Positions 37,167 to 44,743 of a stretch of DNA of 64,000 nt are shown piece after piece (positions within the stretch are counted from its first letter, which is position 1; each line of letters starts with the position of its first letter). The notes under the pieces are model-generated. The model did not search any database. It was not told where the DNA came from and saw only the letters and a program-made list of their open reading frames with translations. Made by a program: the position numbers and the translations under genes. This DNA comes from Rhodococcus sp. P1Y. GTDB lineage: Bacteria; Actinomycetota; Actinomycetes; Mycobacteriales; Mycobacteriaceae. The stretch is taken from assembly GCF_003641205.1 (NCBI RefSeq), contig NZ_CP032762.1:2790001-2854000 (forward strand). The letters run 5' to 3'.

Positions 37167-37508
37167 GTGGAGCGTGATATTCGACGGATCGACGAGGCGA
37201 GAACGATCGTCACGGCCCGGCTCGAATCGTTGCGTGCGCAGTTCCTGGCGATCGTCGAAGGATCGAAGTGGTCCACCGACGACGACGAGCACGACCCAGA
37301 GGGGTCGACCATCGCGTTCGAGCGAGCGACGGTCGGCTCACTCGCCCGGGACGCAGAGAACGAGTTGAGGGAACTCGACGAGGCCTCGGGGCGGGTCGTC
37401 GCCGGAACCTACGGCACGTGCGAGAGGTGCGGCGAGGCCATTGCCGACGCCCGTCTCGACGCATTGCCTGCCGCGCGTCGCTGCATCGGGTGCGCGCGAC
37501 TTCGCTAG
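37167..37508 (+). CDS. Small TraR/DksA-type C4 zinc-finger protein
   Basis: This 113-aa protein has a predicted N-terminal coiled coil (VERDIRRIDEARTIVTARLE), the conserved acidic block STDDDEHDPEGSTIAFERA, and a C-terminal four-cysteine zinc finger (GTCERCGEAI ... CIGCARLR). The layout is that of the small actinobacterial TraR/DksA-like group, possibly acting in the RNA polymerase secondary channel. GTG at 37167 fits related proteins. An ATG at 37128 is also in frame but lies 3 nt after the palindrome, and neither start has a clear Shine-Dalgarno. Confidence 0.82.
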   Translation: MERDIRRIDEARTIVTARLESLRAQFLAIVEGSKWSTDDDEHDPEGSTIAFERATVGSLARDAENELRELDEASGRVVAGTYGTCERCGEAIADARLDALPAARRCIGCARLR

Positions 37509-37534
37509 GCGGGAGCCCCGGGAGAAAGCACGTT

Positions 37535-37564
37535 TTGACCTGGGAGACACGTACCCGGTATCGT
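37535..37564 (+). promoter_or_regulatory. Putative promoter of rplM-rpsI
   Basis: TTGACC (37535-37540), an 18-nt spacer and TATCGT (37559-37564) resemble a housekeeping sigma-A promoter. It lies about 130 nt upstream of rplM, in the right place for the rplM-rpsI operon. The start site is inferred. Confidence 0.6.
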
Positions 37565-37692
37565 CCTCCTTTGGCGTGTATGGGCTCGCCGCGCTTTTAC
37601 GCGTGTCGAGCTCTTGATCTCGGGTCTCAACTGGCCGCCGAGGTCATCAACTCGTCTTGGCCAGCAGCGACATCATGAAGACAGGAATTTCT

Positions 37693-38136
37693 GTGTCTAC
37701 ATATAGCCCGAAGGCCGGGGACACCACCCGGACTTGGCATGTGATCGACGCTACGGACGTCGTGCTCGGACGCCTTGCCGTCCAGGCTGCGACTCTGCTC
37801 CGCGGCAAGCACAAGCCGACCTACGCACCCAACGTCGACGGTGGCGATTTTGTCGTCATCATCAACGCCGAGAAAGTTGCCATCAGTGGCAACAAGCTCG
37901 ACGGCAAGTTCCACCACCACCACTCCGGTCATCCGGGCGGCCTGAAGTCGCGTTCGACTCGCCAGGTGCTGGAGTCTCACCCCGATCGTCTCGTGGAGAA
38001 GGCCGTCAAGGGCATGATCCCCAAGAACAAGCTCGGTAATGCCATCGCGGGCAAGCTCAAGGTGTACGCGGGACCGAACCACCCCCACACCGCTCAGCAG
38101 CCCGTTCCGTTCGAGATCAAGCAGGTGTCCCAGTGA
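37693..38136 (+). CDS. rplM: 50S ribosomal protein L13
   Basis: L13 is an early-assembly large-subunit protein. The 147-aa product starts [20 protein letters not shown] and contains the motifs [20 protein letters not shown] and [17 protein letters not shown]. The GTG at 37693 has ACAGGAAT upstream. The frame is open from 37657, but the family start fits GTG. It overlaps rpsI by 4 nt (GTGA), the usual rplM-rpsI pair. Confidence 0.98.
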   Translation: MSTYSPKAGDTTRTWHVIDATDVVLGRLAVQAATLLRGKHKPTYAPNVDGGDFVVIINAEKVAISGNKLDGKFHHHHSGHPGGLKSRSTRQVLESHPDRLVEKAVKGMIPKNKLGNAIAGKLKVYAGPNHPHTAQQPVPFEIKQVSQ

Positions 38137-38678
38137 CGGCGCCGGAGGGAAATGACGTGACGTCGCAGGAGAACCCGTCTGACATCGAGTCCGCAGAGGT
38201 CGAGATCGCCGCGGACGAGTTCGTGGCAGTCGAAGATCCCGAGGTCGTCGAAGAGATCGAAGCCGCAGCAGCGCCTGCGCCGATCCTGTTCGACCGCCCG
38301 GTCCAGACCGTCGGTCGTCGTAAGGAAGCTGTTGCTCGCGTCCGGTTCTCGCCGGGCACCGGTGGCTTCAAGCTCAACGGCCGTAGCCTCGAAGACTACT
38401 TCCCGAACAAGGTGCACCAGCAGCTGATCAAGGCTCCGCTGGTTCTCGTCGATCGCGCAGAGTCCTTCGACGTCATCGCGCTTCTGCACGGTGGCGGACC
38501 TTCGGGTCAGGCAGGCGCTTTGCGTCTGGCCATCTCGCGCGCACTTATCGAGGTCACCCCGGAGGATCGCCCGCCGCTCAAGGCTGCAGGCTTCCTCACG
38601 CGTGACGCCCGTGCAGTCGAGCGTAAGAAGTACGGCCTGAAGAAGGCCCGTAAGGCGTCGCAGTACTCCAAGCGCTGA
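38133..38678 (+). CDS. rpsI: 30S ribosomal protein S9
   Basis: S9 places its C-terminal tail at the P-site tRNA. The 181-aa protein has a 50-residue acidic N-terminal extension (rich in Glu, Asp, Ala), then the S9 core [20 protein letters not shown] and [20 protein letters not shown]. It ends with the invariant basic tail [12 protein letters not shown]. The extension is longer than in mycobacteria, whose S9 is about 150 aa. The GTG start overlaps the rplM stop. Confidence 0.97.
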   Translation: MTAPEGNDVTSQENPSDIESAEVEIAADEFVAVEDPEVVEEIEAAAAPAPILFDRPVQTVGRRKEAVARVRFSPGTGGFKLNGRSLEDYFPNKVHQQLIKAPLVLVDRAESFDVIALLHGGGPSGQAGALRLAISRALIEVTPEDRPPLKAAGFLTRDARAVERKKYGLKKARKASQYSKR

Positions 38679-38696
38679 CGTTTTACACCGATCTAC

Positions 38697-38750
38697 CCGC
38701 GAGGGCAGGCGTCCATCTGTACCGGATGCCTGCCCTCGCGGCTTTTGTTT
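38697..38750 (+). terminator. Intrinsic terminator after rpsI
   Basis: CCGCGAGGGCAGGC pairs with GCCTGCCCTCGCGG around an 18-nt loop, followed by CTTTTGTTT. It separates rplM-rpsI from glmM. Confidence 0.9.
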
Positions 38751-38793
38751 CGAACTTCTGCTTTTACTTTCCGGCTAAGGGGGACGTGTCGGC

Positions 38794-40128
38794 ATGACTC
38801 GACTGTTCGGTACCGACGGCGTACGGGGTCTGGCCAACGGGCTGTTGACCCCGGAATTGGCATTGAAGGTGGCCAAGGCTGCGGCTGAGGTGCTTGCACC
38901 GCCGTCCGGCAACAGACTGCTCGCGGTCGTGGGTCGAGATCCACGCGCGAGCGGGGAGATGCTCGCGGCAGCCGTCACGGCCGGACTCACCGCGTCCGGT
39001 GTCGACGTCGTCGATGTCGGTGTTCTGCCGACGCCCGCAGTCGCATTTCTCACTGCCGAGTACGGCGCTGCACTCGGTGTGATGATCTCGGCATCGCACA
39101 ATCCCATGCCGGACAACGGAATCAAGATATTCGCCGCAGGCGGACGCAAGCTCGACGACGACGTCGAAGACCGCATCGAGTTTGCCATCGCCGAGCCTCG
39201 GCTGGCGCAGTCCCCGACCGGTGCCGACATCGGTCGAGTACGGCAAGCTCCTGACGCCGCTGACCGATACGTCGCACACGTGGGTAAAGCGCTGACCGGA
39301 TCGCTCGACGGGTTGACCGTCGTGGTCGATTGCGCGCACGGCGCGGCTTCGGCGGTGGCGCCGAGGATCTACGCGGCTGCGGGTGCGACGGTCGTGGCGA
39401 TCAACGCTCAACCGGACGGGCTGAACATCAACGACGGCTGTGGGTCGACGCACATGGACGACCTGCAGAAGTCGGTCGTCGAGCACGGGGCGGATCTGGG
39501 GATCGCGCACGACGGTGACGCCGACAGGTGTCTTGCCGTGGACGCGACCGGTGCGATCGTCGACGGCGATGCGATCATGGCCGTCCTCGCGGTCGGGATG
39601 AAGGAATCCGGAAGCCTCGTCGAGGACACTTTGGTCGCTACTGTCATGAGCAACCTGGGTTTGCACATAGCGATGCGTGAGGCAGGTATCTCGGTCAGAA
39701 CGGCCGCAGTGGGTGACCGATACGTGCTGGAAGAGTTGCGGGCCGGTGGATTCGCGCTCGGCGGCGAGCAGAGCGGGCACGTCGTGATCCCGGAGTTCGG
39801 AACGACGGGCGACGGTGTTCTGACGGCCTTGCTCGTGATGGGACGAATGGCGACCACGTCGAAATCGCTCGCGGATCTCGCGTCGGTGATGACAACGCTG
39901 CCGCAGGTGCTCATCAACGTGAAGGTCTCGGACAAGAGCGCAGTCGCATCGGCGCCGTCGGTGCTCGAAAGTGTCGCCGAGGTCGAGCGCGTGTTGGGCG
40001 ACACGGGTCGAGTGTTGTTGCGCCCCAGTGGCACCGAGCAACTGGTTCGGGTCATGGTCGAGGCTGAAGAGCCCGACCTCGCCCGCCGACTCGCCGAGGA
40101 TCTGGCGAGCCGGGTCGGGCAGGTCTGA
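38794..40128 (+). CDS. glmM: Phosphoglucosamine mutase
   Basis: Interconverts glucosamine-6-phosphate and glucosamine-1-phosphate on the way to UDP-GlcNAc for peptidoglycan. The 444-aa protein has [20 protein letters not shown] at the start, the phospho-serine loop [12 protein letters not shown] with active Ser about 101, the metal loop [11 protein letters not shown] and the sugar loop [12 protein letters not shown]. It ends with the phosphate-binding [25 protein letters not shown] precedes the ATG. Together with glmS downstream, it covers two steps of the pathway. Confidence 0.98.
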   Translation: MTRLFGTDGVRGLANGLLTPELALKVAKAAAEVLAPPSGNRLLAVVGRDPRASGEMLAAAVTAGLTASGVDVVDVGVLPTPAVAFLTAEYGAALGVMISASHNPMPDNGIKIFAAGGRKLDDDVEDRIEFAIAEPRLAQSPTGADIGRVRQAPDAADRYVAHVGKALTGSLDGLTVVVDCAHGAASAVAPRIYAAAGATVVAINAQPDGLNINDGCGSTHMDDLQKSVVEHGADLGIAHDGDADRCLAVDATGAIVDGDAIMAVLAVGMKESGSLVEDTLVATVMSNLGLHIAMREAGISVRTAAVGDRYVLEELRAGGFALGGEQSGHVVIPEFGTTGDGVLTALLVMGRMATTSKSLADLASVMTTLPQVLINVKVSDKSAVASAPSVLESVAEVERVLGDTGRVLLRPSGTEQLVRVMVEAEEPDLARRLAEDLASRVGQV

Positions 40129-40131
40129 ACG

Positions 40132-41172
40132 TCAGGCGGTGAGGTTGCGTAGCGCAGTCAACTGCGCAACGCGACCTGCGGTGTCATCGGCAAGGGGTGT
40201 GACGTTCAGCGTCGTGACGCCGGCTTCGGCGAACGCCGCGACACGCTCCTTGACGTAACTTTCCGGCCCGATGAGATTGACCGCGCGCACCAGTTCGTCC
40301 GGAACTGCCGCTGCTGCTTCCTCTTTCTTGCCCGCGAGGTAGAGGTCCTGAATCTTCTCGGCTTCTGCTTCGTAGCCGTAGCGCTGCGCGAGGTCGTTGT
40401 AGAAGTTCTTGCCTTTGGCGCCCATTCCGCCGATGTACAGGGCCAAATGCGGCTTCACCCACGGTAGGTACTTCTCGGCGTCCTCGCCGATCGCGAGTGT
40501 GGGACTGGCGAACACTTCGAGATCACCGAGAGCAGCATCGCGCTTCGCCTTACCTGCGGTCAATGCATCGCCCCAGACCTGATCGGCCTTCTCCGGGTAG
40601 TAGAAGATCGGCTGCCATCCCTCTGCGATCTCGGCCGTGAGTTCGACGTTCTTCGGGCCGAGTGCGGCGATGACGACCGGGATGCGATCGCGGACAGGGT
40701 GATTGATGAGCTTGAGCGGCTTGCCCAGTCCGGTTCCCTTGTCGGCCGGCAACGGAATCTGGTAGTACTTCCCCTGGTGCTCGACCTTCTCGCGGCGCCA
40801 GACCTGGCGGCAGATCTCGATGACCTCGCGAGTCCTGGCGATCGGTGCGTCGTACTTGACGCCGTGGAAACCCTCGACGACCTGAGGACCGGACGCGCCG
40901 AGGCCGAGCACGAAGCGACCTTCGGACACATAGTCCAAACCGGCGGCCGTCATCGCGGTCAGCGAAGGGGTTCTGGTGTAGATCTGGAAGATCCCGGACG
41001 CGATCTTGATGGTCGAGGTCTTCGCGGCCAGAAAGCCGAGTTGGCTGACCGCGTCGAACGAGTAGGCCTCGGGCACGAAGATGATGTCGAGTCCTGCTTT
41101 TTCGAGTTCGGTCACCTCGGCGACGGTTTCCTTGAATCCGCCCGAGTAGTTCAGGGACGTACCGATGTGCAT
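40132..41172 (-). CDS. LLM-class F420-dependent oxidoreductase
   Basis: This 346-aa protein of the luciferase-like family reads as the F420-dependent class (mycobacterial Rv3520c type). It begins MHIGTSLNYSGGFKETVAEV and has LDIIFVPEAYSFDAVSQLGF, VLGLGASGPQVVEGFHGVKY and IPVVIAALGPKNVELTAEIA. ATG at 41172 follows CGAGGAGATTCGA and is preferred to an upstream in-frame ATG at 41220. Its substrate is unknown. It is convergent with glmM, with a 3-nt gap. Confidence 0.9.
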   Translation of the reverse strand: MHIGTSLNYSGGFKETVAEVTELEKAGLDIIFVPEAYSFDAVSQLGFLAAKTSTIKIASGIFQIYTRTPSLTAMTAAGLDYVSEGRFVLGLGASGPQVVEGFHGVKYDAPIARTREVIEICRQVWRREKVEHQGKYYQIPLPADKGTGLGKPLKLINHPVRDRIPVVIAALGPKNVELTAEIAEGWQPIFYYPEKADQVWGDALTAGKAKRDAALGDLEVFASPTLAIGEDAEKYLPWVKPHLALYIGGMGAKGKNFYNDLAQRYGYEAEAEKIQDLYLAGKKEEAAAAVPDELVRAVNLIGPESYVKERVAAFAEAGVTTLNVTPLADDTAGRVAQLTALRNLTA

Positions 41173-41327
41173 TCGAATCTCCTCGACGTGGATTTTATAT
41201 GTGACACGAGTTACCGACATCGGACGTTACCGGACGCCGAGCGGAACCGTTTCCGTGCGGGCTGCGTCGAACAGAGCAGGAACGGTATGCGTTCTTCGAT
41301 CGCGACGACGTGGGGGATTGGCCGAAG

Positions 41328-41630
41328 ATGGAGATCGATGTCGAGAAAGTCGCCGAAGTGGCGCTCGGATTCGAACATTCGTCCGAGGTGATCGGCGCCG
41401 TGGCGGGCGAGATCGCGAAGCTCGCGTTCGACGGGGATACCGCCGGACGCAACTACGGTGAACTCGGCGCACGGATCGCTTTACGGTTTGACGGAGTCGA
41501 GGCGAGCTTCCGTCGGTGGAGCGAGGCGAGCGAGGACAACGCCGGAGCGCTGCGAGCAAGTGTCGCGGGGTATCAGGGCTCGGATGGTTATACGGCGTCG
41601 TTCATGGCGGATCAGGGTGGTCGGCGGTGA
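41328..41630 (+). CDS. EspC-like / type VII secretion target family protein with YxxxD signal
   Basis: This 100-aa protein starts MEIDVEKVAEVALGFEHSSE and is predicted to form a long helix-turn-helix hairpin. Y82-Q-G-S-D86 (YxxxD) sits at the same distance from the N-terminus as the YxxxE of the EsxU-like protein here, after RRWSEASEDNAGALRASV. No signal peptide is present. Position between glmM and glmS matches Rv3440c. It overlaps the next gene by 4 nt, so the pair is translationally coupled and probably forms a complex. I infer that it is an ESX (ESX-4) substrate or partner; the ATG could also be replaced by an upstream GTG at 41310. Confidence 0.75.
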   Translation: MEIDVEKVAEVALGFEHSSEVIGAVAGEIAKLAFDGDTAGRNYGELGARIALRFDGVEASFRRWSEASEDNAGALRASVAGYQGSDGYTASFMADQGGRR

Positions 41631-43600
41631 CGGGCCGCACTGTCGACCAGATTCTCGACTCGGGCGCCGTGGGGCTGATGTACTTCGAGAAGTACATCCC
41701 CATCCTTCATCGCGTCGTGTCCGATTCGCCTTGGACGTATCCAGGGTTGTGCGCACGCTACGACGAGCAAAGAGGACTCGACCTGGACGTTTTGGCTGAC
41801 GATGCTCGGGTGCTCGGTGACGCTGTCACTGCCGCGAGGGCGGAGGTGGAGCACCAGAGCATGTTGGTGGACACTCTGTCGGGCGCCTGGGTGGGCACAG
41901 CCGGCCAGCAGGCTCTCGCCGACGTCCGCGCGGACCGAACACTCGGTTCGCAGCGAACCGAGGCGACGTACCACTTGGCTACGGCGATGTCGTGTGCCGT
42001 CGATCAGATCCGATCGGTGTTGGACGCGAAAGCGGCCGACGTCTCGGCGTTCGACCCGACCGGCCTCGGCGCGCCCGATCGGTCGTCGATCGACGGGATC
42101 CCGCTGATCGGCGTCGAAGCGATCGATGCCCTGGCCCAACTGAGCATCGATGACAACCCCTTGATCACGGCGCACGGTCAGAACTTCATCGACGTCGTTG
42201 CCCCCTACCTGCCTGCAGTCGTCGCACCCGCGCCGACGCCTCTGCCCGGCGTCGTCTTGCCATCACTGCTGCCGCCGACTCCGACCGTCAACTCACTCGA
42301 AATCGCTCTGATTCATGCTCGAGGTGTGTGTCAGGAATGGCTCGGCAACACCTTTGCTCGAATCGTTTCGGCGGCCGCTCAGCACCTTGTGGATGCGTGC
42401 GTGTCGACCGACATCGCAGTGCGCAACTATCTGACGACGTTGGCCGAACTCGCCGAAGCCGTCGAGACGAGTGCTTTTCCGGCTCCCCGTACGGTCGCGC
42501 TACCAACCGAACCTGCCGGTGCAGGTGCCAGCCATGGTGGCGGTCCCGGTCCCGGTCCCGGTCCCGGTCCCGGTGCTGATGGCGGTGCCGGCGGCGGTGC
42601 ACAGACTTCGGTCCGCGAGCCCGACGCATCTACGGTTCGGCCTCGGGTCGGCCCCTCGGGCGGGGACGGCCCGGACGATCGTGAACCTGCAACCGGTGCA
42701 ACTGGAACACCTGGGGCCGCAGAGTCGTCGCCCGGGTCGGCGTTGCCTCCGCACGACCTGCCTGCCGCGCTCCGTTCGATGTTCGGTGACCTACCCAGCG
42801 GCCGAGACATCGTCGCGGCGATCGAGAGGGCCGGGCAGGATCTGACCTCGCAAGTGAAGGCCTTGCTCGACGACGCGTGCGAGAAGCTTTCGTCGCCCGG
42901 TGACGAGGGCCAGCCTGCACCGGGCTCACAGCCTGAACCGCGCCCGCAGACGCCGGGAACGGGAACGCCGACGATTTCGCCCGTCGATGTCGGGCCGCAG
43001 CCACCGCCAGGCCCTGGGTCTTGGTCTAAGTCCGGCATCGATCACGCACCAGGACCGAACGTATCGACCGGCCCTGTTCCGCACGTGCCGGCACTGATTC
43101 CACCTGCGCCGGTCGTCGACGGTTTCACCGAACGCGGCCACCTCGAAGCTGCGCTCGACGGGCACAGTGCGCGGTTGTCGTTGGCGCACAATGGAACAGT
43201 CGCATTGGATCTGAGAGCCCCGAACGGGGACAACACGCGTTTCGAACTGAGGCCCGGTCCGTTCGGACTCCCGATTGTCGAGCAGATGCAGGCTCAGGCA
43301 CCGGTGTTTCCCGCTGCCGAGGTCATGCCGCCACCGACCGTCGGTCCCGAGCCGGTCGTCACCGCTGTCGAACCGCAGGATGTCGTGCCGGCGAATCCGC
43401 CCACGGATCCCGATCCTCCGCACCAGGGAGAACCGGTGACACCTGTCGACGGTCCAGCGCCGCCTGACGCCCCGATACCGGACGCCCCGATACCTCCGGC
43501 CGCTCCGGATCCGCAGCACGAGGGCACGGTCGCGGACCCACCGGCCGCAAGTGAATCACCCGCGTCGGGTGCACGAATAGCAGAGGCGGGCCCACTGTGA
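41627..43600 (+). CDS. Large WxG-containing, proline-rich protein, probable ESX substrate (Rv3439c-like)
   Basis: This 657-aa protein has an N-terminal helical domain (about 1-160) with a WxG turn at Trp88 (LSGAWVGTAGQQALADV), as in Esx/PPE-type proteins. A helical middle part follows (CQEWLGNTFARIVSAAAQHL). Next comes a low-complexity Gly/Pro stretch (GGGPGPGPGPGPGADGGAGG), a conserved block near residues 498-550 (HLEAALDGHSARLSLAHNGT, then LRAPNGDNTRFELRPGPFG) and a Pro-rich acidic tail. There is no classical signal peptide. GTG at 41627 overlaps the previous stop (GTGA). Its location between glmM and glmS corresponds to Rv3439c. Function unknown. Confidence 0.72.
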   Translation: MTGRTVDQILDSGAVGLMYFEKYIPILHRVVSDSPWTYPGLCARYDEQRGLDLDVLADDARVLGDAVTAARAEVEHQSMLVDTLSGAWVGTAGQQALADVRADRTLGSQRTEATYHLATAMSCAVDQIRSVLDAKAADVSAFDPTGLGAPDRSSIDGIPLIGVEAIDALAQLSIDDNPLITAHGQNFIDVVAPYLPAVVAPAPTPLPGVVLPSLLPPTPTVNSLEIALIHARGVCQEWLGNTFARIVSAAAQHLVDACVSTDIAVRNYLTTLAELAEAVETSAFPAPRTVALPTEPAGAGASHGGGPGPGPGPGPGADGGAGGGAQTSVREPDASTVRPRVGPSGGDGPDDREPATGATGTPGAAESSPGSALPPHDLPAALRSMFGDLPSGRDIVAAIERAGQDLTSQVKALLDDACEKLSSPGDEGQPAPGSQPEPRPQTPGTGTPTISPVDVGPQPPPGPGSWSKSGIDHAPGPNVSTGPVPHVPALIPPAPVVDGFTERGHLEAALDGHSARLSLAHNGTVALDLRAPNGDNTRFELRPGPFGLPIVEQMQAQAPVFPAAEVMPPPTVGPEPVVTAVEPQDVVPANPPTDPDPPHQGEPVTPVDGPAPPDAPIPDAPIPPAAPDPQHEGTVADPPAASESPASGARIAEAGPL

Positions 43601-43797
43601 CCGACTGGTGGAGGGCACGGTTCGATCGAATTGCCAACGAGCACTCCGATGCCATGACCGCGTCGCGAAAACGCTTCGAGGACGCGGTACGAGCTGTCGC
43701 GAGTGAGTCGAAGCCGCAGCGGATCGACCCGATCCCCGGCGCACATCCGTACGCGGAGACACCGGACGATGAACCGCCGTCGAGCTGGCTGGTGTGA
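43597..43797 (+). CDS. Small hypothetical protein, third gene of the coupled cassette
   Basis: This 66-aa protein starts MTDWWRARFDRIANEHSDAM and ends ETPDDEPPSSWLV. It has one amphipathic helix of about 45 residues and an acidic, proline-rich tail; no family was recognised. GTG at 43597 overlaps the previous stop by 4 nt (GTGA), the same arrangement as between the two genes upstream, which supports it as real. It may be a chaperone or part of the secreted complex; this is speculation from context only. Confidence 0.68.
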   Translation: MTDWWRARFDRIANEHSDAMTASRKRFEDAVRAVASESKPQRIDPIPGAHPYAETPDDEPPSSWLV

Positions 43798-43813
43798 CCC
43801 CGGTCAGGGGTGA

Positions 43814-44668
43814 TCAGCGACCGACGACTGCGCGGATTGCCGACAGCGGGCTCGGCTTCGGCTGATCTGCGATCGGTGCGTGTGGGTCGACCACCTTGGT
43901 GCCCTTCACTTCTGCAGCACCGGCGAGTTCGCCGTACTGCTTGTCACCCGTCAGGTGGAACAGCAGAAAGGCTGTGAGCAGAGCGCGGGTGGTGTGCACG
44001 GTGGCCTTCTCGGTGCCTCCTACGCCGAGAGGGCTCAAGAGGCGACGACCCTCGACGATTCCGTCCGACGTCCCTTTGGACAGGCGTCGGAACGTCGACG
44101 GGCCTGTCAACGCCCCTGCAAGCGAGAGGGTGTTGTCGTTGAGCGAGTCGGTGAGCGCTGGATCGCCGAGAACGAGACTCGGAATCGACAAGGTTGCCGC
44201 GGCGTCCTCGGCGCTGGGGGACGACGGTGCCGGGTACAACGCGGCGACCGCTTTTATGTCGGAACGGGCAGCGGCTTCGAGTACGGCGACGCTCGCACCC
44301 ATCCCGTGGCCTGCTACCGCCAGTTTGTCCGGATGAACGCTGATGTCGCCGGTGCCGAGTCGTACGCCGGTGACGATGTCGAGGGTTGTGCCGAGATCGG
44401 CAGCGAGGCCGCGATGTGATGCAAGTGGCCCGCGCTCGGTGTCGGGTGCAGCGGCAACGATTCCCCACGACGCGAGATGCTTCAGGGTGTTCGCATACCG
44501 TTCTGCACCGAGCAACCACCCGTGGCCGAAGGCCACCGCAGGCAGGTTGTAGCCGGTGGCAGGGGTGAACACGATGCCGGGCTGACCGGCGAGAGCCAGA
44601 TTGCCCCGCAGCACCTTGTGCGGTCCACGTCTACCTAATTCACCTGCGAGCTTCTTTGGTGTCGCCAC
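43814..44668 (-). CDS. Alpha/beta-hydrolase-fold (dienelactone hydrolase-like) protein lacking the nucleophile Ser
   Basis: This 284-aa protein has the hydrolase-fold pattern: the oxyanion region VAFGHGWLLGAERYANTLKH, the nucleophile elbow KLAVAGHGMGASVAVLEAAA and the acid strand SIPSLVLGDPALTDSLN. The elbow reads G-H-G-M-G, with Gly where PET-hydrolase/dienelactone-hydrolase relatives have Ser (G-H-S-M-G). It may therefore be non-catalytic, or use another residue. GTG at 44668 is chosen; the longer open frame upstream overlaps glmS. Position matches Rv3438, between the cassette and glmS. Confidence 0.8.
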   Translation of the reverse strand: MATPKKLAGELGRRGPHKVLRGNLALAGQPGIVFTPATGYNLPAVAFGHGWLLGAERYANTLKHLASWGIVAAAPDTERGPLASHRGLAADLGTTLDIVTGVRLGTGDISVHPDKLAVAGHGMGASVAVLEAAARSDIKAVAALYPAPSSPSAEDAAATLSIPSLVLGDPALTDSLNDNTLSLAGALTGPSTFRRLSKGTSDGIVEGRRLLSPLGVGGTEKATVHTTRALLTAFLLFHLTGDKQYGELAGAAEVKGTKVVDPHAPIADQPKPSPLSAIRAVVGR

Positions 44669-44743
44669 AGCCGCAACGCTATCGGATCGTGTGTCCTCGA
44701 CGCAGGTATGGGGGCGCTGCGGCGACGGGTACCCTGAACCACC

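Noticed and set aside
38764..40041. Minus-strand open frame of about 425 codons over glmM
   Set aside because: Antisense shadow of glmM with high Arg/His/Asp content and no family match.
42531..42590. GGTCCC-type tandem repeat considered as a possible CRISPR or minisatellite element
   Set aside because: It is a short in-frame PG dipeptide repeat within the 657-aa protein, with no spacers and no symmetry.
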